A DNA stretch of 64,000 nt from positions 682,001 through 746,000 of the forward strand of contig JADKHX010000003.1 of NCBI GenBank assembly GCA_016721505.1, read 5' to 3'. The DNA is from Rhodocyclaceae bacterium. Its GTDB lineage: Bacteria; Pseudomonadota; Gammaproteobacteria; Burkholderiales; Rhodocyclaceae. The notes below the pieces were generated by a model. That model saw nothing but the letters and a program-made list of their open reading frames with translations, did not search any database and was not told where the DNA came from. Made by a program: the position numbers and the translations under genes. Below are positions 1 to 9,030 of this stretch, piece after piece (the stretch's first letter is position 1; every line of letters starts with the position of its first letter).

Positions 1-58
1 GCCGCTGCTCAGGTCTTTGGAACCGCGATCAAGTTTAGACACAGCGGATAGCCTCTAC

Positions 59-86
59 CAACGGCGTGTCACCAGCACCAACTGGC
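59..86 (+). repeat. Dispersed repeat A, copy 1
   Basis: Short dispersed repeat with the core CCAGCACCAACTGGC preceded by CGGCGTGT. Related copies lie near 3861, 15154, 21254, 28667, 30293, 40311 (inverted) and, degenerate, 56209 (inverted). Most copies can fold a small GCCAG/CTGGC hairpin; this one has CACCAG/CTGGC and pairs less well. It lies just beyond the end of a minus-strand reading frame that stops at 91. The spacing and hairpin resemble REP elements; no associated transposase is visible. Confidence 0.75.
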
Positions 87-90
87 AAAA

Positions 91-289
91 TCAAATCATC
101 GTAATCCGGCCTTTCTGCGCATCAAAGTCAATCACAACCAATTTCTCCGGAGTCAGGGTGACCGTCTCCGCACGCTGATAGCTGAGGTCTTTTTTTTGCA
201 CGTCATCACTGAAACTCACGGTGAGTTGATACATACCGGCGGGTAGGGTGAAGCGTTGACGTGGAAAATTGGGGCCAGACCAGAAATGC
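91..289 (-). other. Possible 3' gene fragment or small overlapping ORF
   Basis: The frame downstream of the kinase at 293-2437 encodes a plausible protein end, including FTLPAGMYQLTVSF and TPEKLVVIDFDAQKGRITMI, with the alternating hydrophobic pattern of a small beta domain. No good start codon is seen near the kinase stop; the first methionine is internal. It could be the remnant of a gene whose front was lost, or a gene coupled to the kinase through an unusual start. Repeat A lies directly after its stop. I do not recognise the family. Confidence 0.25.
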
Positions 290-292
290 CCG

Positions 293-2437
293 CTACACCG
301 CGTGACCGTTTTTTGTCGATCGTGGCGCAACCATGGGGAAGCGCAGGACAAATTGGCTACCCGTACCGAGCTGTGCTGTCGCGGTGAGTTGTCCGCCCAG
401 TACTCCGGTGACCATATTCCGGCAGATTGCCAAGCCCAGACCGGAGCCGCCCTTGCCCAGCTTGGTCGTGTAAAACGGCTCGAATATGCGCGCCAGCGTT
501 GGCGCTGACATCCCCTGGCCGTTATCACTGACGCACAATTCCACCATGCCTTCGTGCGCTGTCGCGCTGATGCGCAACAGCCCTGATGTTCGATCTTCGA
601 AGGCATGCACGCCGGCGTTCTGGATGAGATTGGTCAGCACCTGCCCCAGTGGCCCCGGATAGCTGTCACATTGGATATCGGCGGGTACTTCAACCGCGAT
701 GGTCCATGCGGCGTTCTTCAGGCTGGGTCGCAGGGAAGTGACGTTGTCGTTCACCAATTCGAGCAAATCAAAGCTGCGGCGATGTTCCGATGTTTGATCG
801 ACTGCCACTTGCTTGAAGCTGCTGATGAGATTGGCGGCACGGTGGCACGAGCGCACCAACAGCTCGCCCATATCTATCGAGCGTTGCACAAAAGTCTCCA
901 GGGTGGATCGCTTTACGCCCTCCTCGCTCATCACCCGCTTGAATTCACGCGCGTCTTGTTCCATGGTGGAGGCGGTGGTGAGTGCAATGCCTATCGGCGT
1001 GTTTAATTCGTGTGAAACGCCCGCCACCAGAGAACCCAGTGACGCGCGTTTTTCAGCCTCCACCAGGTCATGCTGGGTTTGCTGCAAGCGAGTGACGGTG
1101 GCGGAAAGTTCGCTGGTTCGTCGGTCGACCCGCGCCTCAAGGATGCGCTCGGAGTCGCGCAGTCCCTCGACCAGGCGACGCTGGGCCTCGAGTGCTTCTG
1201 CTTGCGCGCTTTCCCGGTCGGCACGGATGACGTTGAAACGATCGGCGAGCGCATAGGCGAGCAGGAGCATCTCGATGGCCGAGCCAACCTGCATCCCGTT
1301 GGCCGTAATGACATTGTTGGGCAGGACGCCGTAGCGGCGCAAATTCGCCGTGATCGCAGCGAGCAGGAACACCATGAAAATCCCTGAGAACAATCGCGCA
1401 CTACGCCGCCCTTTGACTGCACAAAAGACTGAAATGCACAGGATCACCACGGCTTCCACCGCAGTCACTGTTCCCGCCAGCTTGAGCAGCGCCTGATGGC
1501 CAAACAACAAGCAAAGCGCGGCTATCGAAACATTGAAAGCGATCAGGACCTTGATGCTTTTATCGAGCCGGGGTGCCACCATACGCACCGCAACCATTTC
1601 ACGCATGAACACCATCAAGACGGCAAAAGACAACACGCCAAAAATTGCCAGAGAGACCGTCGTCCAATAAGGCGCATCGTCCCACAAGAACTCCATAGCG
1701 AAACCCGTATAGGACGCGACGCCAAGCGTAATCATCACGATCCAGAGCATGTACATCAGATAGCCCGCATCGCGCAGCGAGGCAAAGAGCAGCAGGTTGA
1801 ACAGGATCATCGCCAGCACCGTGCCGAAATAAACCGTCTGCAGCATGTATTCGTAGCGCTCGTAGGGCAGAAAGCTGACGCGATTCCACAGCTTTGCCGG
1901 GATATCCATCGGTGTCAGCGTTTCGATACGCAGGTAGAGCGTTTGCGTGGTTTTGGGCGGCACAGCGAGCGGAAAGACGATAAACCGGTGCGGGTAAGGG
2001 CGCTGGGCGAAGGGCACCGCGAATCCATTGCGCAGCGCTTGATCGCCGTGCGTCAGCGATGTGCCGTAGAGCCTGACATCAGCCAAACGCGCATTGGCAA
2101 TTTCGAGCATTTGATCCAATGGCTGGTCGCTGGCATTGCGTACTTGAAGCCGCAGCCAGTAGGCGGATTTGGTAAAGGAAAAATTGATTGACTCTGCTGT
2201 TGTGCCCGATGCCTTGAAGCCAGCCGCCACCTCCGCGCGTTTTACATCCGCAAGCTTCAAACCGGCGCCGGGGTCTTCCAGAACGTCAAAGTATTCGGAC
2301 AGCGATGCCGACTCAGCGTCGATCCGGCTTACGTCGAGGACTCGGTCTGCACCAGCGCCGAACGCAGGTGTAATGAGAGTGGATGCTCCGCACAGAAGGG
2401 CAATGACGACGTAGCGACAAAAGCGATCTGCGCGCAT
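293..2437 (-). CDS. 7TMR-DISM sensor histidine kinase
   Basis: Membrane histidine kinase of 714 residues. A signal peptide (to about residue 27) is followed by a periplasmic 7TMR-DISM extracellular domain (about 35-180), a seven-helix membrane region (about 200-390), a coiled coil (about 400-460), a phospho-acceptor box with SHELNTPIG, and a HATPase domain with NLIQNAG (N box), DNGQGM (G1) and KGGSGLGLAIC (G2). It autophosphorylates on the histidine of the H box in response to an unknown periplasmic ligand. No response regulator is adjacent, but a close paralogue at 10733-12841 is followed by a REC-EAL protein that could be a shared partner. ATG start at 2437. Confidence 0.9.
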   Translation of the reverse strand: MRADRFCRYVVIALLCGASTLITPAFGAGADRVLDVSRIDAESASLSEYFDVLEDPGAGLKLADVKRAEVAAGFKASGTTAESINFSFTKSAYWLRLQVRNASDQPLDQMLEIANARLADVRLYGTSLTHGDQALRNGFAVPFAQRPYPHRFIVFPLAVPPKTTQTLYLRIETLTPMDIPAKLWNRVSFLPYERYEYMLQTVYFGTVLAMILFNLLLFASLRDAGYLMYMLWIVMITLGVASYTGFAMEFLWDDAPYWTTVSLAIFGVLSFAVLMVFMREMVAVRMVAPRLDKSIKVLIAFNVSIAALCLLFGHQALLKLAGTVTAVEAVVILCISVFCAVKGRRSARLFSGIFMVFLLAAITANLRRYGVLPNNVITANGMQVGSAIEMLLLAYALADRFNVIRADRESAQAEALEAQRRLVEGLRDSERILEARVDRRTSELSATVTRLQQTQHDLVEAEKRASLGSLVAGVSHELNTPIGIALTTASTMEQDAREFKRVMSEEGVKRSTLETFVQRSIDMGELLVRSCHRAANLISSFKQVAVDQTSEHRRSFDLLELVNDNVTSLRPSLKNAAWTIAVEVPADIQCDSYPGPLGQVLTNLIQNAGVHAFEDRTSGLLRISATAHEGMVELCVSDNGQGMSAPTLARIFEPFYTTKLGKGGSGLGLAICRNMVTGVLGGQLTATAQLGTGSQFVLRFPMVAPRSTKNGHAV

Positions 2438-2535
2438 GGGCTTAGCAATCTTTTTCGTCCGAAAGAATAGGCGACCGACTACGGTTTTCGACGCTGCTAT
2501 TCATTAAACGACTCTCCACATTAAAGCGGCCAAGA

Positions 2536-2640
2536 TTGAGTTTCCAACGGCGGCGGCGCAGCGAATTCGCAATGCACTGCATTGCGCCTGCAGAGCGGGT
2601 CGGCTGTGCAAAGCCGACACTGTACATCAGCACCAACTCG
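2536..2640 (+). repeat. Dispersed repeat B, copy 1
   Basis: About 100 bp containing two hairpins: GCAATGCACTGCATTGC and GTCGGCTGTGCAAAGCCGAC. The complement of 44015-44096 aligns with it over nearly the full length at roughly 80% by eye, and 51577-51632 matches its second half. It lies between the kinase start and the end of the DUF1653 gene. Confidence 0.75.
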
Positions 2641-2649
2641 TATTCATGG

Positions 2650-2895
2650 TCAAGTCTTCCCGCCGACCCACGCAAAACGCTGCTGAAGTATGCCATTTAC
2701 CATCACGTCTTCGCTAAACATCGCGGTCGGCCGCACCCATAAACCGCGCTCGCCATACAGCGCTCGATAAAGCGTGAGCATTTCGCGCGTCTCGCTGTGA
2801 TGAACGCTGCCAATGACTTCGTAGAGCTTGCCTTTGTAGTGGCGGTATATCCCCGGGCGCAAATCTTGCGGCGCGTTTTGTTGATCCTGATTCAT
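2650..2895 (-). CDS. DUF1653 protein
   Basis: Small 81-residue protein matching DUF1653: PGIYRHYKGKLYEVIG near the N-terminus, then HSETREMLTLYRALYG and a conserved tail ending in RFAWVGG. The family is a compact beta-barrel-like domain of unknown function. The ATG overlaps the TGA of the upstream MaoC-like gene (ATGA at 2892-2895), so the two are translationally coupled. Confidence 0.85.
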   Translation of the reverse strand: MNQDQQNAPQDLRPGIYRHYKGKLYEVIGSVHHSETREMLTLYRALYGERGLWVRPTAMFSEDVMVNGILQQRFAWVGGKT

Positions 2896-3782
2896 ACCGC
2901 AGGCGTTTCAAATTCGATGCGCAAATGGGTGGTCGCGTCGATAGGATTTTGAACCACGATGCGTTGTTGCGATGAATCAATATCACCGAATGCGTCACCG
3001 AAAGCTCGAACCAAAATTCGCGATGGCAATTCAACTGGTCGGCGGAAGTTCGCGTTGAATTTGAAGCACTCGCTGTGTGGCAATCGGGCGATCGCTAGGG
3101 CGCGCGCTAGTGTCCATGTGCCATGCACAATCGCGCGCTTGAAGCCAAAGGGTTTGGCGAGCAGCGCATGTTGGTGAATCGGATTCAAATCGCCAGCGAT
3201 TTTCGCGTAACGTCGGCCACAGTTTTCGGGCACGTCAATTACTTGTTCCAAGCGTGGCGGTGTGGAGTCGTCATCGGCACTATGCGATGCCGCGGTCAAA
3301 GCCAAAGGTGATTTCCCCAACGCCAGCGCGCGCGTAGTTGCCTGCCAACACAGCTTGCCATCAACCCGCGCCTCAGTGACCAAACCAAAACTCATGCCAC
3401 GTTTTTCCCACCGAGCGTCGGTGGTGTAGGCGAGCAAATCGATACTCGCCGTGGGCGGAATTGCGCAGGTCTGCTCGACCTGCTGTGAGAGGTGCACCAG
3501 CCCCAACGCACGAAACGGAAACTGTGCATCGGCGAGGATGGACAGATGCAAAGGCGCCACAGCAATTTGTAAGGCCAAAGGTGGCAAGGCGTGTTCGTTG
3601 CTCTGCAATCCCACACAATCGTCGTAGGCCATCAGCCATGCCGCATCAATCTTCGCTGTTGCGAGCGAGCGTTCGATACGCGGCATCTGCGTTGGATCGC
3701 TCAAACCACCGCGTGAATGTCGAAACAGCCCGAACGAGGAGGCTAGATTGGATGGGATTTGTGTGGCGTGAATAGCAGGCAT
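2892..3782 (-). CDS. MaoC-like acyl dehydratase / hot-dog protein
   Basis: A 296-residue double hot-dog protein. The C-terminal half has the hydratase-type motif YAKIAGDLNPIH, followed by AIVHGTW, the hydratase 2 pattern in which Asp and His activate water for addition to an enoyl-CoA. The N-terminal half is a diverged hot-dog fold. A role in fatty acyl or polyketide thioester metabolism is inferred; the substrate cannot be read from sequence. It is the first gene of a two-gene unit with the DUF1653 gene. Confidence 0.75.
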   Translation of the reverse strand: MPAIHATQIPSNLASSFGLFRHSRGGLSDPTQMPRIERSLATAKIDAAWLMAYDDCVGLQSNEHALPPLALQIAVAPLHLSILADAQFPFRALGLVHLSQQVEQTCAIPPTASIDLLAYTTDARWEKRGMSFGLVTEARVDGKLCWQATTRALALGKSPLALTAASHSADDDSTPPRLEQVIDVPENCGRRYAKIAGDLNPIHQHALLAKPFGFKRAIVHGTWTLARALAIARLPHSECFKFNANFRRPVELPSRILVRAFGDAFGDIDSSQQRIVVQNPIDATTHLRIEFETPAV

Positions 3783-3860
3783 GAATACATTCGGCGAAAA
3801 CGAATACCCAGCATAACCGGAAAAGTGCTTGCCGAAAATTCATGCACAAAGTAGTGGTTT

Positions 3861-3889
3861 GCAACAGCGTGTGGTCAGCACCAACTGGC
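3861..3889 (+). repeat. Dispersed repeat A, copy 2
   Basis: Copy with GCGTGTGGTCAGCACCAAC then TGGC. It lies in the 248-bp gap between the MaoC-like gene start (3782) and the end of the small secreted protein gene (4031). Nothing else is visible in that gap. Confidence 0.7.
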
Positions 3890-4030
3890 GAGAGTTTGCC
3901 GTGTTCGACTAGTACGATTCGTCGCCAGATGAAATCCTTGCTGTTCTGTAGTCGTGCTCACCCAATAGTTGAGCGGCTTTGATTGCTCGAAGGTCAGTGA
4001 ACATGAAGGATCCCGATTGAAAACAAGCGG

Positions 4031-4429
4031 TCAATTGAGGTTTCTAGGTTTAAAGAGCAGCGTGGCGGCAGTTTGACAGCCGCAACTTTTAACCGCTGTC
4101 CAGTTTTCCCGACCCGCAAGACCGAGTTTGCAGCCATCTGCGTCAATTCCTAGCTGCAACACTTGCGCTGGTCGGAGCATCCTGCCATCGGCCGCTTCAC
4201 CGACGCTGGTCAGCGGCACGCTATCGTTGCGTATAAACGCATCGGCTGCAAGGCTTATCGAACGACCAGTTAAGCGACTCGCAGCGCTTGAAATTTCAGC
4301 ACGGCAGACGGCATCTGTAGTTGCAAGCAATGCCGGTTGCATTGGTGACACCGCAGATGCCGGCAATGATGCAAAGCCACAAGCGGACGCCACCACTAGC
4401 GATAAAAAAATCGGTCTGCTTGAACTCAT
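4031..4429 (-). CDS. Small secreted protein, unknown function
   Basis: A 132-residue protein with a typical signal peptide (FLSLVVASACGFASLPASA, cleavage near residue 27). The mature part has four or so cysteines, including CGCQ near the C-terminus, which may form disulfides in the periplasm. I do not recognise the family. Its ATG overlaps the stop of the upstream S41 peptidase gene by 4 bp, so it is probably co-translated with it. Confidence 0.65.
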   Translation of the reverse strand: MSSSRPIFLSLVVASACGFASLPASAVSPMQPALLATTDAVCRAEISSAASRLTGRSISLAADAFIRNDSVPLTSVGEAADGRMLRPAQVLQLGIDADGCKLGLAGRENWTAVKSCGCQTAATLLFKPRNLN

Positions 4430-5958
4430 TTTGGCAGCCTAATTAGTTTGAGTGTTTCAAGCGAGTCGGGCATAAATTCCATATCGGCATTAACGGTGTC
4501 GCTGGTCGAACGTACCTGCATTAGTGGCGTAAACCCTGAGGCAAATGCAGGGCAGGCGCCGGTTCGTTGCCACGTTACGGCGGCGGCCAACATTCGTTCG
4601 GCCGGGTCGCCCAGTTGTCGATCAAAGTCGTCACTGACGCCGCAGGTAGGCGTTATACCGGTGACCGGCGTTACCGCCCCCTTTTGGTTGCGGCCTTCGA
4701 ATTCGATACCGAAAAAAGCCAGCGTACAGTTATTCTCCTGGGTAAATCCATAAGGCTTGCCGCAGGTAGTACCACCGACCAAAATGACCTGCACATCGAC
4801 CCCTTGCAGACCGCCGATTAATGATTCGCTCGCCGAGCAGGTACTGCCGGTGGTGATGACAAAAACACGCGGCAGATTGAGCGCGACGAGAGGCTCGCCT
4901 GCGCGCGCATTGTTACCAAAGAAAGAAGTGATTGCGTTGCGAAAAGCGATGACAACATTTTCTGCGCTGCGCTTATTGTTGTAGGTCAGGGTTTCAAAGG
5001 TCTTGCCAGCACTTCGTGTTGCGCCAGCCACCAAATAGCCGAGCTGCGCCGAAATATCCAGAAAGCCACCGCCGTTGTAACGCAGATCGATGACCAAATC
5101 AGTCGCGCCAGCTGCCGCAAAGCGCTTAAACGCATCGGCGAGTTGCACTTCACCAATGGGTGTCGAAAAACTGGTGTACGCCAGATAGGCGATGCTGGTG
5201 CCAGGAAGCATCCGCTCAACAATCACCGGGCTGACACTGAACAGCGCTGTCGTAACATTGATGGTGCGGATCGATCCGCCAACGATGTCTTGCACGCCGA
5301 CAACAGAATTAGTGCCCGCAGGACTGGCAAATAATTTGTTTGATTGAGCCGTTGGCAGGTTGTGCAAAGTATCCACGCCGTCGACGGATGCCAGTGTCAT
5401 GCCACGAACAAAACCTGCTGCGGCAGCCGGTCCGTTTGGATGGACGTAGGCAATACGAAGAATATCGCCGTTGCTGGCATCGCGTCGCAGTATGAAACCA
5501 ACCGAGGTTGTCGTGCCGCTCTGAAACGTTGCGTCGGCAGCGGCCTGCGTGATCACAAAGCTGAACTTGTCTTTAGCCGGCACACCGCGCACGGTGTAGT
5601 CCAGGAAAAGATTTTCGACCGAGCCGGTATAAGTGTCTGGGTTAATGCTGAGCAGAGGTGCGTCGAGGTAGAACAGGTATTGTTCATTGAGCCAAGAGCG
5701 TACCCAGTTCTTTTGCCGCTGGTCAGTGCAGGTAGCAGGTAACCAATCGCTAGCAACAGTGCCAGCACCTGGCGCCGTATTCGCCAGCGTTCCCTGAAAT
5801 TGAGTTGAAGGCTGGATTGCCGGTGTTGGCGTCACCACCGGTGGCGCAACAACCACCGTACTGCCGCTGCTACCACCACCGCCACCGCCGCAGGCACTTA
5901 GTACTGCGCAGATGATCGCAGATAGGGCAAGCGACTTGCAGTGAGCAACTAAGTTCAT
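4426..5958 (-). CDS. S41 family (C-terminal processing-like) peptidase lipoprotein
   Basis: A 510-residue S41 peptidase. The N-terminus is a lipoprotein signal with lipobox LSAC, then a Gly/Ser/Pro-rich linker. A PDZ-like region (about 150-240, FILRRDASNGDILRIAYVHP) precedes the protease core. The catalytic serine is in TTGSTCSASESLIGG and the lysine in GTTCGKPYGF, the usual Ser-Lys dyad. It probably acts on the periplasmic side of a membrane. An unusual number of cysteines in the core suggests disulfides. It is upstream of and coupled to the small secreted protein gene. Confidence 0.85.
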   Translation of the reverse strand: MNLVAHCKSLALSAIICAVLSACGGGGGGSSGSTVVVAPPVVTPTPAIQPSTQFQGTLANTAPGAGTVASDWLPATCTDQRQKNWVRSWLNEQYLFYLDAPLLSINPDTYTGSVENLFLDYTVRGVPAKDKFSFVITQAAADATFQSGTTTSVGFILRRDASNGDILRIAYVHPNGPAAAAGFVRGMTLASVDGVDTLHNLPTAQSNKLFASPAGTNSVVGVQDIVGGSIRTINVTTALFSVSPVIVERMLPGTSIAYLAYTSFSTPIGEVQLADAFKRFAAAGATDLVIDLRYNGGGFLDISAQLGYLVAGATRSAGKTFETLTYNNKRSAENVVIAFRNAITSFFGNNARAGEPLVALNLPRVFVITTGSTCSASESLIGGLQGVDVQVILVGGTTCGKPYGFTQENNCTLAFFGIEFEGRNQKGAVTPVTGITPTCGVSDDFDRQLGDPAERMLAAAVTWQRTGACPAFASGFTPLMQVRSTSDTVNADMEFMPDSLETLKLIRLPK

Positions 5959-6146
5959 CTGTGTGCTGGTGCTGTCGAAAAGCGGTACTGCAAATGATAC
6001 GTCAGTCGGTCGCGATCGTTTTGAAACATGGTTGTTTGCCTTTGGATTTGCGGCGCCAAATTCTGATTGCGGTGACAGTATTTATTTCGTTGGGGAAACT
6101 TAATCAGTGGAAAATACGTTGAACTCTTGCATCAACAGGGAATGAT

Positions 6147-7046
6147 ATGGACAAGCTTCAGAAGATGAAAATTTTTGTCGCAGTGGTGGATTGCAATGGC
6201 TTTGCCGGTGCCGCACGCAAGCTCAAGGTGTCGCCACCGGTCGTAACGCGAGCGATCAACGAGCTGGAAAATGAGTTGGATGTGCGCTTGCTCACCCGGA
6301 CTACCCGCGTGGTGCTGGTCACCGAGCCGGGCGCGCGCTATGTGGAGGATTGTCGGCGGATTTTGGCCGAACTAAGCGAAGCCGACGAATCGGTCAGCGG
6401 ACTGCATGGCGCGCCACGCGGACGCCTGGCGTTGACGGCGCCGGTGTTGTTCGGTGCATTATTTGTAACGCCGGTGGTCGCGGAATATTTACAGCGCTAC
6501 CCGGAAGTCAGTGCCAGTTGTTTCTTTCTGGATCGCGTGGTGAACATGATGGACGAGGGCATGGATGTCGCGGTGCGAATCGGCGATCTGCCAGACTCGT
6601 CAATGCAGGCGATTCGCGTCGGGCAAGTTCGCCGTGTAGTTTGCGCCTCGCCCGCTTATTTGAAGCGACGCGGGACACCAAAGTCGCCGCAGGACTTGCT
6701 AAAACACGATGTGATACACGCTAGCGCAGTCAGCTCGACATCCGAGTGGAAGTTTTCCGATAAGGGTCGCACTCTTGGCATCAAGCTCTCGCCTCGCCTG
6801 ACAACCTCAACCAACGACTCTGCGATTGCGGCCGCAATGAGCGGCCTTGGGCTTACTCGACTGTTGTCATACCAAGTTGCCGACAAGGTGCGGGCAGGCG
6901 AGATGAAAATAGTACTAAGTGATTACGAACCTAATCCGCTGCCGGTGCACGTGCTTCATCGCGAAGGGCGTCATGCCTCAAATCGGGTTCGATCATTCCT
7001 CGATTTGGCAATCGAACGGCTACGCGCAAATCCGGCCTTGAATTAG
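6147..7046 (+). CDS. LysR-family transcriptional regulator
   Basis: A 299-residue LysR protein: N-terminal winged helix-turn-helix (FVAVVDCNGFAGAARKLKV, residues about 9-27, and PPVVTRAINELENELDVRLL), then a periplasmic-binding-protein-like effector domain. It resembles the DsdC/PA0477-type LysR regulators commonly found alone. It is divergent from the S41 peptidase, with 188 bp between them, so it may regulate that gene; no operator was identified with confidence. Confidence 0.9.
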   Translation: MDKLQKMKIFVAVVDCNGFAGAARKLKVSPPVVTRAINELENELDVRLLTRTTRVVLVTEPGARYVEDCRRILAELSEADESVSGLHGAPRGRLALTAPVLFGALFVTPVVAEYLQRYPEVSASCFFLDRVVNMMDEGMDVAVRIGDLPDSSMQAIRVGQVRRVVCASPAYLKRRGTPKSPQDLLKHDVIHASAVSSTSEWKFSDKGRTLGIKLSPRLTTSTNDSAIAAAMSGLGLTRLLSYQVADKVRAGEMKIVLSDYEPNPLPVHVLHREGRHASNRVRSFLDLAIERLRANPALN

Positions 7047-7063
7047 CGCTCGTCGACCCACGC

Positions 7064-8242
7064 TCAGCGGGCGACCGCCATGCGCATCTGCCGGGCGACA
7101 TAAGCCAGGCAACCGACAACCAATAGCATGCCAACAAGGACACTGGGGCCGGTATTGGCTAGCGTGAGCGGCTCGCCTTTGAGCACCAACAGCATCAGCG
7201 TGTTTTGCGACAGGCCGGGCACCCACAAATACCACGGGGCATCGCCGCCGGGGTTGAGTAGGGTGACCATAGGCGCTAGGCCGACAAAGGTTATTACCAG
7301 CGTACTGCTGGCTTGGGCTTCTTTGTAGGTTTTGGATTGAATCGCCAGCGCCATCAGTACTGCGCCCACACCGCCAGCCAGCGGTAGCTGCAAAAGCAAG
7401 AAGGCCACCAATTCCCAACTCCCAAACTGAAACATTGCTTGCAGGCTATCGTTCTTTAGAAACCATTGCGCGGGGATAAAGCTGATGCTGGCGAGCGCTG
7501 CTACCACCATGCCGAGGACGGCGACCGCACCCCATTTGCCGATCACCAAAGCGATGTGTTGCACCGGGTTCATCAGCAGCGGTTCGAGTGAGCCGCGTTC
7601 GCGTTCGCCGGCTGTGCTGTCGAGTGCTGACGTCAAGGCACCGTAGAGGACGGCCATGATGATAAACATTGGAATGATTGCGGTGATGCGGGCAGCGCGG
7701 GCTTGCACGCTGGCCAGATCGCGTTCTTCGAAAGCCACCGGACGTAACAGGCCGGTCGAGATTCCGCGCAAGGCCATGGTGATGCTGGCACGCTCATTGT
7801 TGAAACCTTCGAGCAAACGCTGCAGCGGACGAACACCGCTACTGGCGCGTTGGTTGGCGCTGTCGCTGACGATCTCGATGATCGGGCGTTCGCCCTCGAC
7901 AAGCTCGCGCTCGAAATGCTGGCTGATCACCACCACCGGCTCAAGCAGTGTTGAGTTGCGCAATTTCACCTCGTAATCAGCCGGTGCGGGCTTGATGGTA
8001 AAGGTCTGACGTTCGAGGAAATTGCGCAAACTCGGCGCGTGTTCAATGCCGACCACCAGCACCTCGCGCCGGTCGGCCCGTTCTTCGATCGAGCTGATCA
8101 ACGCGGACACTGCCAACAACAGCAAGGGACCCATTAATACCGCTGGAATCATCAGCCGCAACAGGGTGCGTCGGTCGCGCAGCGCATCGGTGATTTCCTT
8201 GGACAGCACCAGCCAAACATTTTTCAAAAGACCCGTGCTCAT
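7064..8242 (-). CDS. ABC-2 type permease (NatB-like)
   Basis: A 392-residue membrane protein with one N-terminal transmembrane helix, a large extracytoplasmic domain (about 45-180) and a cluster of five or six helices at the C-terminus. TAGERERGSLEPLLMNPV is the conserved cytoplasmic motif of ABC-2 permeases of the NatB/YhaP type. It pairs with the ATPase directly upstream (4-bp ATGA overlap, 8239-8242). The exported substrate is unknown; sodium extrusion is known for NatAB but is only an analogy here. Its stop lies 17 bp from the convergent LysR gene. Confidence 0.85.
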   Translation of the reverse strand: MSTGLLKNVWLVLSKEITDALRDRRTLLRLMIPAVLMGPLLLLAVSALISSIEERADRREVLVVGIEHAPSLRNFLERQTFTIKPAPADYEVKLRNSTLLEPVVVISQHFERELVEGERPIIEIVSDSANQRASSGVRPLQRLLEGFNNERASITMALRGISTGLLRPVAFEERDLASVQARAARITAIIPMFIIMAVLYGALTSALDSTAGERERGSLEPLLMNPVQHIALVIGKWGAVAVLGMVVAALASISFIPAQWFLKNDSLQAMFQFGSWELVAFLLLQLPLAGGVGAVLMALAIQSKTYKEAQASSTLVITFVGLAPMVTLLNPGGDAPWYLWVPGLSQNTLMLLVLKGEPLTLANTGPSVLVGMLLVVGCLAYVARQMRMAVAR

Positions 8243-9030
8243 GTCGCGACTCCCGTTTCTGCGTGGCCAAATGCCAGCCTGACAAAAGCGTCTTCGAATT
8301 TGCTTTCGCCAGCCTGCGTCAATAACTCCTCAACGGTTCCCTGCGCGACGCTGCGACCCTGCGCCACCACCACCACGTATTCACACAGCTGCTCGACCTC
8401 GGGCATGATGTGGGTCGAAAAGACAATGCATTTGCCACCTCCTTCGGGTGAACGCAGATGCCGCAAGGCCTCGCGCAGCGAGCGAGTCGCCAGCACATCA
8501 AGGCCGTTGGTTGGCTCGTCCAGCACGATGTTGGCCGGGTCGTGCACCAAGGCGCGCGCCAGCGCTGTTTTCATTCGCTCGCCTTGGCTGAATCCTTCGG
8601 TACGACGGTCGAGGATACTTTTCATGTCGAGTAAGCGCGCGAGATATTCGGCACGCTGATTCGCCGCATCGACCTCCATGCCCTGCAAGCGTCCAAAGTA
8701 AATAATGTTTTCGCGCGCCGAAAGTCGTGGGTAGAGTCCATGGGCGTCGCCGAGCACACCCATTCGCGCCAAGGCCTGACGCGGATGAGTGGCGACGGCA
8801 ATCTCATCGACTTTTATGCTGCCAGCATCCGGTTCAAACAAGCCACTGAGCATCCGTAAAGTGGTGGTCTTGCCAGCACCGTTGGGGCCAAGCAGGCCGG
8901 TAATACGGCCGTTCGGTGCGTGCATGCTGACACCCTGCACAGCGTGGATGATCTGCGACTTGCCGCGCTTGATCAGCGAACTGCCGCTGCGGATCGTGAA
9001 CTGTTTGCTGACGTGGTCGATGGCGATCAT
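8239..9030 (-). CDS. ABC transporter ATPase (NatA-like)
   Basis: A 263-residue ATPase with Walker A GLLGPNGAGKTTTLRML (about residue 45), a signature region FSQGERMKTALARAL (SQGE in place of SGGQ), and Walker B IVLDEPTNGLD. It powers the NatB-like permease encoded next. Start and stop overlap both neighbours by 4 bp, making a three-gene unit: hydrolase, ATPase, permease. Confidence 0.9.
   Translation of the reverse strand: MIAIDHVSKQFTIRSGSSLIKRGKSQIIHAVQGVSMHAPNGRITGLLGPNGAGKTTTLRMLSGLFEPDAGSIKVDEIAVATHPRQALARMGVLGDAHGLYPRLSARENIIYFGRLQGMEVDAANQRAEYLARLLDMKSILDRRTEGFSQGERMKTALARALVHDPANIVLDEPTNGLDVLATRSLREALRHLRSPEGGGKCIVFSTHIMPEVEQLCEYVVVVAQGRSVAQGTVEELLTQAGESKFEDAFVRLAFGHAETGVAT

Noticed and set aside
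1496..2191. Long plus-strand open frame of 231 codons opposite the first kinase
   Set aside because: It lies wholly antisense to a clear 7TMR-DISM kinase and has a composition rich in His, Arg and Gln typical of a shadow frame.
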